Below are positions 41,768 through 43,453 of a stretch of 43,453 nucleotides of DNA, piece after piece (the stretch's first letter is position 1; each line of letters opens with the position of its first letter). Both the position numbers and the translations under genes were made by a program. Below the pieces are notes generated by a model. That model saw nothing but the letters and a program-made list of their open reading frames with translations. It searched no databases and was not told the origin of the DNA. The DNA is taken from positions 1 to 43,453 of the forward strand of contig NZ_SPPC01000018.1 of assembly GCF_004570975.1 (NCBI RefSeq), in the 5' to 3' direction. The DNA is from Barnesiella sp. WM24 (lineage in GTDB: Bacteria; Bacteroidota; Bacteroidia; Bacteroidales; Muribaculaceae).

Positions 41768-43267
41768 ATGAAGAAGTTCATCACTTTCATGGTAGCAGCA
41801 TTCTGTCTGTCGTTATCAATCTCTGCACAGGATAGTTTCTACTACTATCATGGCACAAAAATGCCGTTGAGCGAGGATGCGACCAAGATTGTATCGATTG
41901 CTCCAAAAACAGAAAATGTATCCCTCTCTCAGTCAAACGGGTTCACGCTTGTCAAAACAATTTCGGACACACGCAGTCTTATCAAGGTGTATGAACTGTC
42001 TTCATCCACCACAATCAAGCGTGCCATTGCAACAAATCCATCTGCATCGGTAAACATTCTGCCCTGTTATAAGTCAGTAAGCGGGAATGAACTTATCCCC
42101 AACGGGTACATCAATGTAAAGCTTAAATCAGCTACAGATTATTCAAATCTTCAGACTATAGCGCAACAGAATGGCTGCGAAATCATAGAGCAGAACCCCT
42201 TTATGCCCTTATGGTATAATCTGCGGGTTAAGAATGCTCCCGGACATAATTCGGTTGAAATCGCCAATGCGATATACGAAACAGGAAAATTCGCCTCAGC
42301 ATTTCCAAGCTTTACGTTTGACGCTCTTGAAATCTCCTACGACCCAAACGTATACGAACAATGGGGATTGTATAATTCCCAATACGAAGATCTGGATATT
42401 TCATTAAGTCAGGCGTGGAGTTACGCCACAGGAAGAGGAATAAAGGTCGCTGTCATCGATCAGGGAATCGACTTGAATCATCAGGATCTGCGTGACAATA
42501 TCTACCCACTGAGTTACGACACAGAGACAAAAACATCTCCCAGCAAATTATATGACTATCATGGAACCCATTGTGCAGGTATTATAGCTGCTGTAAGAAA
42601 CAATGGAATTCAAGTTGCCGGTGTCGCGCCGGATGCTAAACTCATGTCTGTCAGCAATAGCTTATCTTTGACCTCTAATTTGGAATCCAATCTGGCAAAT
42701 GGAATTAATTGGGCATGGGAAAACAGTGCGGATGTCATTTCCTGCTCATGGTGGTGTGAAAAGAACGAATTGTTGGAAGAAGCAATTGATAACGCAGTTA
42801 CAAAAGGACGTGAAGGCAAGGGCTGTGTATTCGTTAAGTCTGCTGGCAATTATACAAGATTACATCCAACCTATGATATATCTTACCCTGGAGATTATAG
42901 TCCTGATGTTATCGCTGTATCCAATATGACTGAGAATGGAAGTCTTTCAACTACTTCTTGTTATGGTCCAAATCTACTTGTCGCCGCACCGGGTACTAAT
43001 ATATTATCTACATTGCCTGATAATAAAATCGGGAAACTTAGTGGAACTTCCATGGCATGTCCTCACGTTGCAGGATTAGCTGCATTGATTCTTGAACGGA
43101 ACCCATCACTGACGGCAAAGAAAGTCCGTGAGATTATTGCTAAGAATACGAAAAAGGTCGGCAGTATTCCTTACAGCACCAATAAAATTTATGGAACATG
43201 GAATATTAAATATGGCTATGGCCTTATTGATGCCTATAAAGCTGTCATCAATACCCCCCGTAACTAA
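41768..43267 (+). CDS. S8 family serine peptidase (subtilisin-like), secreted
   Basis: 499 aa with a signal peptide (MKKFITFMVAAFCLSLSISAQ), an N-terminal propeptide region (about 22-200, including NGYINVKLKSATDYSNLQ and ENPFMPLWYNLRV), and a complete subtilase domain. The catalytic triad is Asp231 (VAVIDQGIDL), His265 (YHGTHCAG) and Ser428 (LSGTSMACPHVAG), with the oxyanion Asn in VKSAGNYT. The protein ends soon after GYGLIDAYKAV, without the sorting domain carried by its two upstream neighbours. It is the last gene of the accessory operon. Confidence 0.92.
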   Translation: MKKFITFMVAAFCLSLSISAQDSFYYYHGTKMPLSEDATKIVSIAPKTENVSLSQSNGFTLVKTISDTRSLIKVYELSSSTTIKRAIATNPSASVNILPCYKSVSGNELIPNGYINVKLKSATDYSNLQTIAQQNGCEIIEQNPFMPLWYNLRVKNAPGHNSVEIANAIYETGKFASAFPSFTFDALEISYDPNVYEQWGLYNSQYEDLDISLSQAWSYATGRGIKVAVIDQGIDLNHQDLRDNIYPLSYDTETKTSPSKLYDYHGTHCAGIIAAVRNNGIQVAGVAPDAKLMSVSNSLSLTSNLESNLANGINWAWENSADVISCSWWCEKNELLEEAIDNAVTKGREGKGCVFVKSAGNYTRLHPTYDISYPGDYSPDVIAVSNMTENGSLSTTSCYGPNLLVAAPGTNILSTLPDNKIGKLSGTSMACPHVAGLAALILERNPSLTAKKVREIIAKNTKKVGSIPYSTNKIYGTWNIKYGYGLIDAYKAVINTPRN

Positions 43268-43311
43268 AAAAATGGGCTGTGTCATAGTTGTACTTATTAT
43301 GGCATAGCCCA
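43264..43311 (-). terminator. Hairpin between convergent genes
   Basis: A stem of about 14 bp with G-T pairs (43273-43286 and 43298-43311). On the minus strand it is followed by a T run (43272-43266), so it best serves the leftward partial ORF. It may also stop the subtilisin transcript, but the T tract on that side is poor. Confidence 0.6.
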
Positions 43312-43348
43312 CAATACATCTTAATTAACGTGAGTTCGATATAAGCAA

Positions 43349-43453
43349 TCAGAACAAAGTTAGCTGGTTATCTGTCACAAACTCCAAAGAGATAGACGGT
43401 TTCTTTGGAAAAAAACAGTAAGCAGCGATAGCACTCAAGGCATTGGTGATGAA
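43349..43453 (-). CDS. C-terminal tail of an unidentified gene, possibly a transposase (partial)
   Basis: A minus-strand frame enters from the right edge and ends at 43349. It encodes 34 residues that begin FITNALSAIAAYCFFPKKPS and end DNQLTLF. The hydrophobic-Tyr-Pro-Lys-Lys-Pro-Ser pattern reminds me of DDE transposase C-termini, but I cannot name the family. The terminator-like hairpin follows it. If confirmed, an insertion sequence borders the accessory module. Confidence 0.35.
   Translation of the reverse strand, partial: FITNALSAIAAYCFFPKKPSISLEFVTDNQLTLF

Overview
The window looks like a chromosomal segment of a Bacteroidales gut-type bacterium, most likely Muribaculaceae or a close relative (inference). 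The reasons are the gene families (ribosomal protein S16 with a long Ala/Glu-rich tail, class III fructose-1,6-bisphosphatase, GH97 and GH43 enzymes, a DUF5119/fimbrillin pair, DPP III with HECLGH, DUF3244, type IX secretion sorting domains) and the recurrent Bacteroidetes promoter form, a TTG/TTTG box about 20 bp upstream of TAnnTTTG. The core part is roughly balanced in base composition. From about 35.7 kb rightwards the sequence is visibly more AT-rich.

Layout. 0-5.7 kb holds housekeeping genes: a possible divergent gene at the left edge, dnaE, trxA, a DUF456 membrane protein and rpsP. 5.7-9.4 kb is a two-gene glycosidase operon on the minus strand (GH43 then GH97). 9.4-11.4 kb is fbp. 11.7-13.8 kb is a surface-adhesin operon (DUF5119 lipoprotein plus fimbrillin). 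13.9-18.0 kb carries mltG, a DUF2007 protein, a convergent AI-2E-family permease and an MFS transporter. 18.0-20.4 kb has a PepSY-like secreted protein and typA. 20.5-22.7 kb is noncoding: a tandem array of eleven ~172-bp units, each with two short GC-rich hairpins, interrupted once by a different ~160-bp nested palindrome. 22.7-28.6 kb, minus strand, has an M3 metallopeptidase, a large TPR protein and an OmpA-family porin-like protein. 28.9-35.6 kb, plus strand, has a degenerate LytM protein, then dxr, rseP, an RlmI-like methyltransferase and a DPP III.

35.8-43.3 kb appears to be an accessory module. A small XRE-type regulator and a membrane TPR/coiled-coil/HTH protein are followed by a short membrane ORF, a DUF3244 secreted protein, two secreted proteins ending in type IX sorting domains and a subtilisin. 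The short ORF and the DUF3244 gene are each preceded by the same promoter design: two GTCAAACTTT boxes exactly 85 bp apart, with the proximal box exactly 38 bp (start to start) ahead of a TAATTTTG -7 box. I infer that this is a common switch, perhaps worked by one of the two adjacent regulators, controlling a secreted or surface product set. A minus-strand ORF tail at the right edge may be the end of a transposase.

The most interesting signals are the paired 85-bp operator-like boxes, the double-hairpin tandem array with its inserted nested palindrome, and the membrane-tethered regulator with secreted cargo. No rRNA, tRNA or CRISPR array was seen.
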